DNA from: Bacteroides sp.
Lineage (GTDB): Bacteria > Bacteroidota > Bacteroidia > Bacteroidales > Bacteroidaceae
Reading direction: 5' to 3'
NCBI GenBank assembly: GCA_019412865.1
Contig: DXOJ01000821.1
Coordinates: 1-5,433, forward strand
Length of the DNA stretch: 5,433 nucleotides
Shown here: positions 1-5,174 of the stretch, piece after piece
Layout of the letters: the number at the start of each line of letters is the position of its first letter
Position numbering within the stretch: the stretch's first letter is position 1
Notes under the pieces: model-generated
Database searches by the model: none
Told to the model about the DNA's origin: nothing
What the model saw: only the letters and a program-made list of their open reading frames with translations
Program-made: the position numbers and the translations under genes

Positions 1-405
1 GAGGAAACCAAACAGGCATGGCTGGGCTTTTTCAACGAAGTGAATCTAAATAAACTCGACTATATATTGGAATTGAGAAAGTCATATCATGTGTATATTT
101 TAAGTAATACCAATCCTTTTGTTATGTCGTGGGCATGCAGCCCCGATTTCTCATCGAAGAAAAGGCCGTTGAATGATTATTGTGACAAATTATATTTGTC
201 TTATCAGGTCGGTCATACAAAACCTGCACCCGAAATTTTCGAATTTATGGTGAATGATTGTAATATCATCCCTTCCGAAACTTTATTTGTAGATGACGGT
301 GCCTCGAATATCCATGTAGGCAAGGAACTTGGATTTGAAACGTTCCAACCGAAGAATGGTGCGGATTGGCGGGAAGAAATGACTGCTATCTTGGAGAAAC
401 GATAA
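1..405 (+). CDS. HAD-family phosphatase, YihX-like (5' end outside window)
   Basis: The reading frame is open from base 1 to a TAA, so this is the C-terminal 134 residues of a longer protein; the GTG at base 40 is internal, not a start. Three of the four HAD motifs are visible, in fragment numbering: motif II in LSNTN (Ser35), motif III in GHTKPAPEIF (Lys74), and motif IV in LFVDDGASNI (Asp98, Asp99, which bind Mg2+). The motif I nucleophilic Asp and the start of the cap lie upstream. The wording YLSYQVGHTKPAPEIF and LFVDDGASNIHVGKELGFET is typical of subfamily IA enzymes such as YihX, a glucose-1-phosphate phosphatase. HAD enzymes hydrolyse small phosphate esters in the cytoplasm through an aspartyl-phosphate. 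The true substrate cannot be read from sequence. The following dehydrogenase gene starts 34 bases later on the same strand with no terminator between, so the two are probably co-transcribed. Confidence 0.9.
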   Translation, partial: EETKQAWLGFFNEVNLNKLDYILELRKSYHVYILSNTNPFVMSWACSPDFSSKKRPLNDYCDKLYLSYQVGHTKPAPEIFEFMVNDCNIIPSETLFVDDGASNIHVGKELGFETFQPKNGADWREEMTAILEKR

Positions 406-439
406 TTGAGCAGTTAGTATCATACCGCAAATAAGAAAT

Positions 440-1249
440 ATGCAACCACAAGTCATACTTATCACCGGAGCATCTTCCGGATTCGGCAAGATTACCGCTC
501 AAATGTTATCGGAACAAGGGCACATCGTTTATGGAACAAGCCGGAAACCTGCTGAAGACATGAATCATGTAAAAATGCTTGTTGTCGATGTTACCAATTC
601 CCTTTCCGTATGTCAGGCCGTAGAGCGGATTCTATCGGAGCAGGGACGGATTGACGTATTGATTAATAATGCCGGAATAGGTATTGGCGGCGCATTGGAA
701 CTTGCCACTGAAGAAGAAGTGAATATACAAATGAATACAAACTTCTTCGGCGTAGTGAATATGTGTAAAGCTGTTTTGCCATCTATGCGAAAGGCGCGAA
801 AGGGCAAGATTATCAATATCAGTTCTATCGGTGGTGTAATGGGAATCCCCTATCAGGGATTTTATTCTGCTTCGAAATTTGCAGTCGAGGGATATAGCGA
901 AGCATTGGCTTTAGAGGTTCATCCGTTCCATATAAAGGTTTGTGTAGTAGAACCGGGAGACTTCAACACCGGATTTACTGATAACCGGAATATCTCCGAA
1001 CAGACAAGACTGGATGCCGATTACGGAGAGAGTTTTCTGAAATCATTGGAGATTATAGAAAAAGAAGAACGTAATGGATGCCATCCGCGGAAGTTGGGGG
1101 CTGCCATCTGTAAGATAGTGGAACGTACCAATCCTCCTTTTCGGACGAAAGTAGGTCCCTGGATACAGGTATTGTTTGCGAAGAGTAAAAAATGGTTGCC
1201 TGATGCAGTGATGCAGTATGCCTTACGGATATTCTACGCAATTAAGTAA
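440..1249 (+). CDS. Classical short-chain dehydrogenase/reductase (SDR)
   Basis: Cytoplasmic NAD(P)-dependent oxidoreductase of 269 residues, full length for a classical SDR. The Rossmann nucleotide-binding motif TGASSGFG is at residues 9-16, the structural NNAG at 76-79, the conserved Asn near 101 (NTNFFG), the catalytic Ser at 129 (INISS), and the YxxxK pair at Tyr142 and Lys146 (YSASK). EPGDFNTGF at 171-179 is the usual post-catalytic loop. All catalytic residues are present, so the enzyme should be active. Arg35 in GTSRKP, just after the second beta strand, suggests NADP(H) preference; this is inference. The wording resembles the 17-beta-HSD-like SDR subgroup, but the substrate is unknown. 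The ATG is the first in frame and is preceded by the A-rich AAATAAGAAAT rather than a Shine-Dalgarno sequence, as is usual in Bacteroides. It probably shares an operon with the HAD phosphatase upstream and ends at the hairpin terminator downstream. Confidence 0.95.
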   Translation: MQPQVILITGASSGFGKITAQMLSEQGHIVYGTSRKPAEDMNHVKMLVVDVTNSLSVCQAVERILSEQGRIDVLINNAGIGIGGALELATEEEVNIQMNTNFFGVVNMCKAVLPSMRKARKGKIINISSIGGVMGIPYQGFYSASKFAVEGYSEALALEVHPFHIKVCVVEPGDFNTGFTDNRNISEQTRLDADYGESFLKSLEIIEKEERNGCHPRKLGAAICKIVERTNPPFRTKVGPWIQVLFAKSKKWLPDAVMQYALRIFYAIK

Positions 1250-1294
1250 ACGATACGATATAAAAAAGAAATTGTTCCACAAGTTCCTAAAAGA

Positions 1295-1336
1295 AAAATC
1301 GTCCTTACTACAGTCTATCGTAATAAGGACGATTTT
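1295..1336. terminator. Bidirectional hairpin terminator between convergent genes
   Basis: An inverted repeat pairs 1295-1311 with 1320-1336 around the 8-base loop 1312-1319. The outer 13 pairs (AAAATCGTCCTTA / TAAGGACGATTTT) are perfect and the inner 3 pairs (TAC / GTA) follow one non-Watson-Crick position, C1308 opposite A1323. In the minus-strand RNA that position is a G-U wobble, giving a continuous 17-pair stem, and the stem is followed by TTTTTCTTTT. In the plus-strand RNA it is an A-C mismatch and the tail is only TTTTATAA. The element therefore looks strongest for the minus-strand membrane-protein operon, and also usable for the HAD/SDR pair, which stops 46 bases before it. Confidence 0.85.
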
Positions 1337-1396
1337 ATAAGATCAAGGCTTTTTTGAACGGCCTCTTTTCGGTTTGAATATCTTTATGTGTCCGGA

Positions 1397-2125
1397 TCAG
1401 TTCTTCGGAACTAATTCCAAAAACATGGTAGTAGTCAGCAACACGGCCAGTCCGACGCAAACGCTTATCAACAGCCAATTGATATATTTTGCTTTCGGCT
1501 TGGTGTCGGCATGCAGATTATTCAGGAAATATTCCCTAAAGAAAAGATACAGGCCGGGGATCGTGGCACTTGCCAATAAGAAATCTTCCGGAATCTGAAA
1601 GAAATAAGTTTTGGATAATCCGATCAGTGACCAATGGCAAAGGAACAATACCAAAAACATATTGACCTTTTGCGCAAACAGCAATAACAATCCGATAGTA
1701 AACACCACTACCGAACAAGGCATGACTGGAGAAGTCATTTCCGGGAATGAAAGTCCGCGTGCCAATGAAACCAAAGGATATATAAAAGGCATTGCCAACA
1801 GGACATAAGACAGTAGATCATATTTGTGGGTACGTTCAAAGGTAGTATATCCCGTAATCGCATCCCATATCCAAATGATAGCCATCACCCCCCAAAACAT
1901 AGCCATTACACCATTATAGCTGCGTTCTTCACAGTAGATATAATAGTAGACCAGAGAAATCCACGTATACAGACCTATCATATAGAACTTCATCGCCATT
2001 TTCACCCACAGACGTGGTCGGCCGATAAGCAATCCGGTCAATGCAATACCAATCAGAATGATAACTATCTGTAACAGCCAGGTAGCTGAATTATAATATG
2101 CAATTGTTCTCCAAAAAATCTCCAT
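1397..2125 (-). CDS. Polytopic membrane protein, DUF6064-like
   Basis: A 242-residue, very hydrophobic protein with about eight predicted membrane segments, near residues 17-36, 44-63, 74-91, 103-122, 137-151, 155-170, 181-197 and 215-236. It has no signal peptide and a short basic loop (TKPKAK, 208-213) before the last helix. Two features recall the uncharacterised DUF6064 family: the N-terminal YYNSATW (10-16) and the segment from YDLLSYVLL through PCSVVVFTIGLLLLF (102-150). I assign it from memory of family wording, so the match is tentative. No catalytic motif is visible and no function is known to me. It is the last gene of a minus-strand operon, starting 11 bases after the stop of the YjjB-like gene, with no clear Shine-Dalgarno sequence. 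The context suggests co-expression with the split exporter, perhaps as an accessory membrane protein; that role is inference. The downstream hairpin at 1295-1336 closes the operon. Confidence 0.8.
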   Translation of the reverse strand: MEIFWRTIAYYNSATWLLQIVIILIGIALTGLLIGRPRLWVKMAMKFYMIGLYTWISLVYYYIYCEERSYNGVMAMFWGVMAIIWIWDAITGYTTFERTHKYDLLSYVLLAMPFIYPLVSLARGLSFPEMTSPVMPCSVVVFTIGLLLLFAQKVNMFLVLFLCHWSLIGLSKTYFFQIPEDFLLASATIPGLYLFFREYFLNNLHADTKPKAKYINWLLISVCVGLAVLLTTTMFLELVPKN

Positions 2126-2136
2126 AAAAGTTCGTT

Positions 2137-2622
2137 TTAGTGTCTTGTTAATGAAAAGGCTCTATGTGGGAACAGGAACATCGGGAACGTAGCTCCTACC
2201 GCCAACATGAAAATCACTGTGCTTGCTATCAGAGTATTAGAGAAGAACATCGACATAAACTTGTCCAGCTTATCCGGATCATTCACATTTTGCAGACACA
2301 TGATAAGTGAAAATACCATGTTGTATGCAAACTTTCCCGGAATCATGGGAAGTAACGCCGGAATGTACAATACCGTCATCGGGCAATATACTTTTTTCCC
2401 TAACCACAAACTACCGAAGCCGATGACTAATCCGGCAAACAACGAACCTGTGGCAATATCCACGCCTAAATAAGTCATTAAACAAAAACGACAAGCGTGT
2501 CCCAATGCTGCCAGTATGGCAATCATCTTGAATGCACGCAAAGGAGGATCGGAAATTGCACCAAATCCTATACCTGCTACTGCTGCAAAAAATCCATCCG
2601 TAAGAATGTCAAGTGCTATCAT
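2137..2622 (-). CDS. yjjB: Threonine/serine exporter ThrE C-terminal half, YjjB-like
   Basis: A 161-residue inner-membrane protein matching the C-terminal transport domain of ThrE (ThrE_2/DUF3815 type), close to the length of E. coli YjjB. It shows five hydrophobic segments, near residues 8-24, 31-50, 54-75, 81-110 and 126-150. The conserved proline-rich signature YIPALLPMIPG (86-96) is the usual helix-breaking motif of this domain. It should act only with the N-terminal half, encoded immediately upstream. In Corynebacterium the two halves are one polypeptide exporting threonine and serine; the split YjjP/YjjB pair of enterobacteria has been reported to export succinate. Either substrate is possible, and succinate is plausible because Bacteroides excretes it as a fermentation product. 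The ATG lies one base after the TGA of the upstream gene (TGATATG), which suggests translational coupling and equal amounts of both subunits. Confidence 0.92.
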   Translation of the reverse strand: MIALDILTDGFFAAVAGIGFGAISDPPLRAFKMIAILAALGHACRFCLMTYLGVDIATGSLFAGLVIGFGSLWLGKKVYCPMTVLYIPALLPMIPGKFAYNMVFSLIMCLQNVNDPDKLDKFMSMFFSNTLIASTVIFMLAVGATFPMFLFPHRAFSLTRH

Positions 2623-2623
2623 A

Positions 2624-3391
2624 TCAAATTAAACTGTTTTTTACCATTAATAATGTGAAGGAAAGTCCGATAGCGATGCTGACAATCAGCAAAGAAGCCT
2701 CTGTCAGACGGGCAAATCCTGTTAATACATATCCCTCTACTACATCAATCACGCCATTAATCAAAGGCACCCCAGGCACAAGATAAAGCACGCTGGTTGC
2801 CATGGCAATCTCCGAAGTTGTGTCGAAAATCAGCGCGGTGGAAGCACACAGGGAAGCAACAAAAGCCGAGACTATAAATACAACATAATGATTGATCTTT
2901 TTCGCCTGCATTTGTTGTTTCAGGTAGAATCCTGTAATGGTAGCCGAGAACACGATTCCCATCGAAATTAAATCACCGCCGAACAATTTGCAGAAAGACG
3001 CATTGGCAAATCCTACCAGTAGTAAAACGAAAAGCGGATGTATCCGCGGAGCAGAAATAATCTTCTTGTATTTGTCTTTCAATTCTTCCAATGACAAATG
3101 ATTGTCTACTGCTTCCCAGCTTAATGCGCTTAACTCTGAATTATGTTCAAAACTGATCGGGTGTGCAGGAATGTCTATAACCTCGTTACAAGCCTCGTTT
3201 GTTTCTTTGTCTATAATGGTCAGAATGATGTTTCTATGAAATACGCTTAATTTGACATCTAGTCCGAAAGCCTCTCCAATACGCTTTGTGTTGCGTACCA
3301 CCCGCGAGGTGTGTACTCCGGCCCCCATTAAATGGGCTGAATATTCTGCAATAAATTTACCTATGGATAATAAAGATTCGCCTGTCTTCAT
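2624..3391 (-). CDS. yjjP: Threonine/serine exporter ThrE N-terminal half, YjjP-like
   Basis: A 255-residue protein of the DUF1212/ThrE N-terminal type, nearly the length of E. coli YjjP. Residues 1-115 form a soluble cytoplasmic domain holding the family signature GAGVHTSRVVRN (23-34), the counterpart of the usual G-x-x-T-x-R-V-E motif. Five membrane segments follow, near 118-134, 141-158, 167-189, 195-214 and 228-252, with the conserved VPGVPLING at 205-213. It should pair with the YjjB-like protein encoded one base downstream to make one exporter for small metabolites such as threonine, serine or succinate. I chose the ATG at 3391. The frame stays open to a TTG at 3427, but those 12 extra codons would overlap a good -7 promoter box at 3417-3424 and the expected transcription start near 3410. 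The family also begins at about MKTGESLL. The 5' untranslated leader is then about 20 bases, AT-rich and without a Shine-Dalgarno sequence. Confidence 0.92.
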   Translation of the reverse strand: MKTGESLLSIGKFIAEYSAHLMGAGVHTSRVVRNTKRIGEAFGLDVKLSVFHRNIILTIIDKETNEACNEVIDIPAHPISFEHNSELSALSWEAVDNHLSLEELKDKYKKIISAPRIHPLFVLLLVGFANASFCKLFGGDLISMGIVFSATITGFYLKQQMQAKKINHYVVFIVSAFVASLCASTALIFDTTSEIAMATSVLYLVPGVPLINGVIDVVEGYVLTGFARLTEASLLIVSIAIGLSFTLLMVKNSLI

Positions 3392-3416
3392 GAATATGAT
3401 ATTTTTAAATCGGGCG

Positions 3417-3424
3417 CAAAAGTA
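3417..3424 (-). promoter_or_regulatory. Bacteroides -7 promoter box for the yjjP-yjjB operon
   Basis: Read on the minus strand this is TACTTTTG, a perfect match to the Bacteroides sigma-ABfr -7 element TAnnTTTG, followed by CGCCC. It lies 25 bases before the chosen ATG, so transcription should start near 3410. I see no good TTTG -33 element at the expected spacing: the bases 19-21 upstream read GCGGCAAAG on this strand. Confidence 0.65.
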
Positions 3425-3437
3425 CAAAAAAAATGGA

Positions 3438-3445
3438 TACCTTTG
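3438..3445 (+). promoter_or_regulatory. Bacteroides -7 promoter box for the MFS gene
   Basis: TACCTTTG is a perfect match to TAnnTTTG and is followed by CCGCG, mirroring the minus-strand box 13 bases to the left. It lies 23 bases before the ATG at 3469, predicting a start of transcription near 3451 and a leader of roughly 18 bases. No convincing -33 TTTG is present upstream; that position is occupied by the opposite promoter's -7 region. Confidence 0.65.
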
Positions 3446-3468
3446 CCGCGATTAAAAATAAAAAATGC

Positions 3469-4722
3469 ATGAATAACCAATTTACGCATCCTAAAGAGAG
3501 AATACGTTTTGCCATATTGACTTTTTTCTTTGCCCAAGGACTTTGTATGGCAAGTTGGGCTAGCCGAATCCCTGATTTTAAAGACGTTTTTGCCGCAAAT
3601 TATGCTTTCTACTGGGGACTGATTTTATTTATGATTCCTGTCGGAAAGTTTGTCGCGATCCCCTTGGCTGGCTATCTTGTTTCGAAGTTAGGAAGCCGGA
3701 GCATGGTACAAGTCAGTATCCTGGGATACGCTTCATCCCTGCTTTGCATCGGGCTGGCTCATGAGGTCTATCTTTTAGGCTTTCTGCTCTTTTGCTTCGG
3801 TGTGTGCTGGAATTTGTGCGATATATCATTCAATACACAAGGCATTGAGGTGGAACGTTTGTATGGTAAAACCATTATGGCCACTTTTCATGGAGGATGG
3901 AGTCTGGGGGCATGTGCAGGAGCACTTATCGGTTTCGTGATGATTTTGGCCGGAGTCTCCCCCATCTGGCATTATACATTGATATTTATCATCATCCTTA
4001 TAATTGCACTTTCTGGGCGGAAATATTTGCAGGAGAGCGCACCGCAGGAAGCGGAAGTTTCTGATACGAAGACGAAGGAAAGAAATACAGCCAAAGCTCC
4101 CAATGGCTTTCGCCTGTTATTTCAAAAACCAGAAATGTTGCTTTTGCAGTTAGGACTTGTCGGACTGTTCGCGCTGATTGTAGAAAGTGCGATGTTCGAC
4201 TGGAGTGCCGTTTATTTCGAATCAGTGGTTCACGTACCTAAATCATTGCAAATCGGTTTTCTTGTATTTATGATTATGATGGCAACGGGCCGTTTCCTGA
4301 CTAACTACGCTTATCAGCTTTGGGGAAAGAAGAAAGTCCTGCAACTGGCGGGCAGCTTTATCTGTATCGGCTTTTTTGTTTCTGCCCTATTAGGAGGAGT
4401 TTTCGAATCTATGGCTATGAAAGTAATCATTAATTCTTTAGGTTTCATGTTGGTCGGCTTGGGTATTTCCTGCATTGTGCCTACTTTGTACAGCTTCGTG
4501 GGAGCCAAATCAAAAACACCGGTCAGTATTGCACTTACCATTCTGTCAAGCATCAGTTTTATAGGTTCGCTGATTGCTCCCCTGCTTATCGGTGCCATCT
4601 CGCAGGCGTTCGATATCCGTATCGCTTATATGCTTATCGGCATATTGGGCGGATGTATCGTATTAATAGTCAGTTTCAGTAGTGCTTTCAATATTCAGGA
4701 ATCCGGCGATAAACCTGAATAG
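3469..4722 (+). CDS. Major facilitator superfamily transporter, YbjJ-like
   Basis: A 417-residue inner-membrane transporter with twelve hydrophobic segments in two six-helix halves. The halves are joined by a charged cytoplasmic loop at about residues 184-220 (QESAPQEAEVSDTK and following). A motif A variant, GYLVSKLGSR, lies at 68-77 after helix 2, and its second-half counterpart TGRFLTNYAYQLWGKKK lies at 273-289. MASWASRIPDFK (27-38), ESAMFDWSAVY (239-249) and GLGISCIVPTLYS (330-342) are the wording of the YbjJ-like branch, which is also distantly related to the fucose/sugar:H+ symporters. The substrate and direction of transport are unknown. The ATG at 3469 is preferred over the in-frame ATG at 3433, because the -7 box at 3438-3445 lies between them and transcription should begin after 3433. 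The start has A-rich DNA and no Shine-Dalgarno sequence. It is transcribed divergently from the YjjP-YjjB operon and convergently with the sigma/anti-sigma pair. Confidence 0.9.
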   Translation: MNNQFTHPKERIRFAILTFFFAQGLCMASWASRIPDFKDVFAANYAFYWGLILFMIPVGKFVAIPLAGYLVSKLGSRSMVQVSILGYASSLLCIGLAHEVYLLGFLLFCFGVCWNLCDISFNTQGIEVERLYGKTIMATFHGGWSLGACAGALIGFVMILAGVSPIWHYTLIFIIILIIALSGRKYLQESAPQEAEVSDTKTKERNTAKAPNGFRLLFQKPEMLLLQLGLVGLFALIVESAMFDWSAVYFESVVHVPKSLQIGFLVFMIMMATGRFLTNYAYQLWGKKKVLQLAGSFICIGFFVSALLGGVFESMAMKVIINSLGFMLVGLGISCIVPTLYSFVGAKSKTPVSIALTILSSISFIGSLIAPLLIGAISQAFDIRIAYMLIGILGGCIVLIVSFSSAFNIQESGDKPE

Positions 4723-4734
4723 AACAAATAAAAA

Positions 4735-4784
4735 ACGCAGTCTTTCACAGTGTTTAAAACTAAACCTCCTGTGAAGGACTGCGT
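4735..4784. terminator. Hairpin terminator between MFS gene and sigma/FecR-like pair
   Basis: A 16-position stem pairs 4735-4750 (ACGCAGTCTTTCACAG) with 4769-4784 (CTGTGAAGGACTGCGT). A second small stem in the loop pairs GTTTA 4752-4756 with TAAAC 4761-4765. The only irregular outer pair is T4743/G4776: a G-U wobble in plus-strand RNA, an A-C mismatch in minus-strand RNA. The T-run is on the minus side (GTTTTTTATTTG, bases 4737-4726), so it fits best as a Rho-independent terminator for the minus-strand genes. On the plus side only CAATCTTTT follows, but the stem begins 13 bases after the MFS stop and could still serve that transcript. Confidence 0.85.
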
Positions 4785-4797
4785 CAATCTTTTAATG

Positions 4798-4839
4798 CCT
4801 TAACTAACCTAACTACTTTATCTTAACTATACTAACCTA
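4798..4839. repeat. Imperfect short tandem repeat in the 3' untranslated region
   Basis: Two related AT-rich units lie between the hairpin terminator and the stop of the FecR-like gene: CCTTAACTAACCTA (4798-4811) and TCTTAACTATACTAACCTA (4821-4839). They share CTTAACTA and CTAACCTA; the second copy carries five more bases. On the minus strand they read as repeated TAGGTTAG...TTAAG in the 3' end of the sigma/FecR-like transcript. All forward and reverse frames hold stops here, so the segment is not coding. It may be simple low-complexity sequence. Confidence 0.45.
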
Positions 4840-4840
4840 T

Positions 4841-5092
4841 CTACAAAATACCCGAAAAATCTTTTATACTACTAATAATCCTATCTTTCAATTCGTTGTT
4901 TTCAACTATTGAGAAGCCACAGTCTACATTTGCCGGAGCCAATAATACAGCTTTAGCTTCTTCTGCATCTGCCATCTCTTCCGGGTGCTCTCTGAAATAA
5001 GTTTCCCATTGGGAAGCTGATTGCGGAGTTACACCCAGCACATAGTTGATAAAATCATCATCCGTCAAAAAATCCATTACCTTTGAGCACAT
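4841..5092 (-). CDS. Short FecR-like protein: sigma-binding N-terminal domain only
   Basis: An 83-residue soluble, acidic protein. Residues 7-50 (DFLTDDDFINYVL, then SQWETYFREHPEEM and AEEAKAVLLAP) match the cytoplasmic N-terminal domain of Bacteroidetes FecR anti-sigma factors, where D-x-x-F-I-x-(W/Y)-V-L, W-x-x-(Y/W)-x-x-x-H-P-E and A-(K/R)-x-(I/V)-L-L are recurrent. LKDRIISSI (68-76) also resembles the segment just before the FecR membrane helix. The protein then stops (TAG), with no membrane segment and no periplasmic domain; a usual FecR is about 300 residues or more. The 56 bases to the terminator hold stops in every frame, so no lost remainder follows. The start is decided by a good Shine-Dalgarno sequence, AAGGA at 5103-5099, six bases before the ATG. 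It follows an ECF sigma gene by 82 bases on the same strand, so binding that sigma is the natural inference. The alternative is an unrelated small regulator or a fixed relic of a truncated fecR. Confidence 0.8.
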   Translation of the reverse strand: MCSKVMDFLTDDDFINYVLGVTPQSASQWETYFREHPEEMADAEEAKAVLLAPANVDCGFSIVENNELKDRIISSIKDFSGIL

Positions 5093-5113
5093 ATCGCATC
5101 CTTTTTAAGCGTT

Positions 5114-5147
5114 TACATAAGTAGGACGGCGTTATCCTGTCTATGTA
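5114..5147 (-). promoter_or_regulatory. Stem-loop in the sigma/FecR-like intergenic RNA
   Basis: In minus-strand RNA, UACAUA (5147-5142) pairs with UAUGUA (5119-5114), followed by a G-U pair, a 2x2 internal mismatch, then AGGA pairing with UCCU and one more G-U. The loop is AACGCC. It ends about 10 bases upstream of the Shine-Dalgarno sequence of the FecR-like gene, and has no T-run after it, so it is not a normal terminator. It could adjust the sigma to anti-sigma ratio or protect the RNA from decay; a chance fold is possible. Confidence 0.4.
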
Positions 5148-5174
5148 CTCAACCCATTTACCTTTTTACTAAAA

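Noticed and set aside
40..405. A GTG-started 121-residue protein
   Set aside because: The frame is open to base 1 and the HAD fold needs its N-terminal motif I, so the GTG is internal.
283..489. Minus-strand open frame of 68 codons across the HAD/SDR junction
   Set aside because: It overlaps two clear plus-strand genes, has no family wording and no start signal; an antisense shadow.
1346..1365. Short AGGC/GCCT inverted repeat with a T-run
   Set aside because: Four to five pairs only; too weak to count as a terminator by itself.
1399..1412. Perfect AGTTC-TTCG-GAACT hairpin with a UUCG tetraloop
   Set aside because: Only five pairs, without a T-run, inside the last codons of the DUF6064-like gene; the nearby 17-pair hairpin is the better terminator.
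1374..2473. Plus-strand open frames (for example 1374-1598, 1826-2074, 2207-2473) opposite the membrane operon
   Set aside because: They are reverse-complement shadows of hydrophobic coding sequence, with no recognisable domains.
4314..4598. Minus-strand 94-codon frame inside the MFS gene
   Set aside because: It lies wholly opposite well-supported MFS coding sequence, with proline/lysine-rich composition and no motif.
4785..4840. Remains of a frameshifted FecR membrane or periplasmic part after the 83-residue gene
   Set aside because: The segment has stops in all frames, no hydrophobic coding stretch, and leads directly into the terminator.
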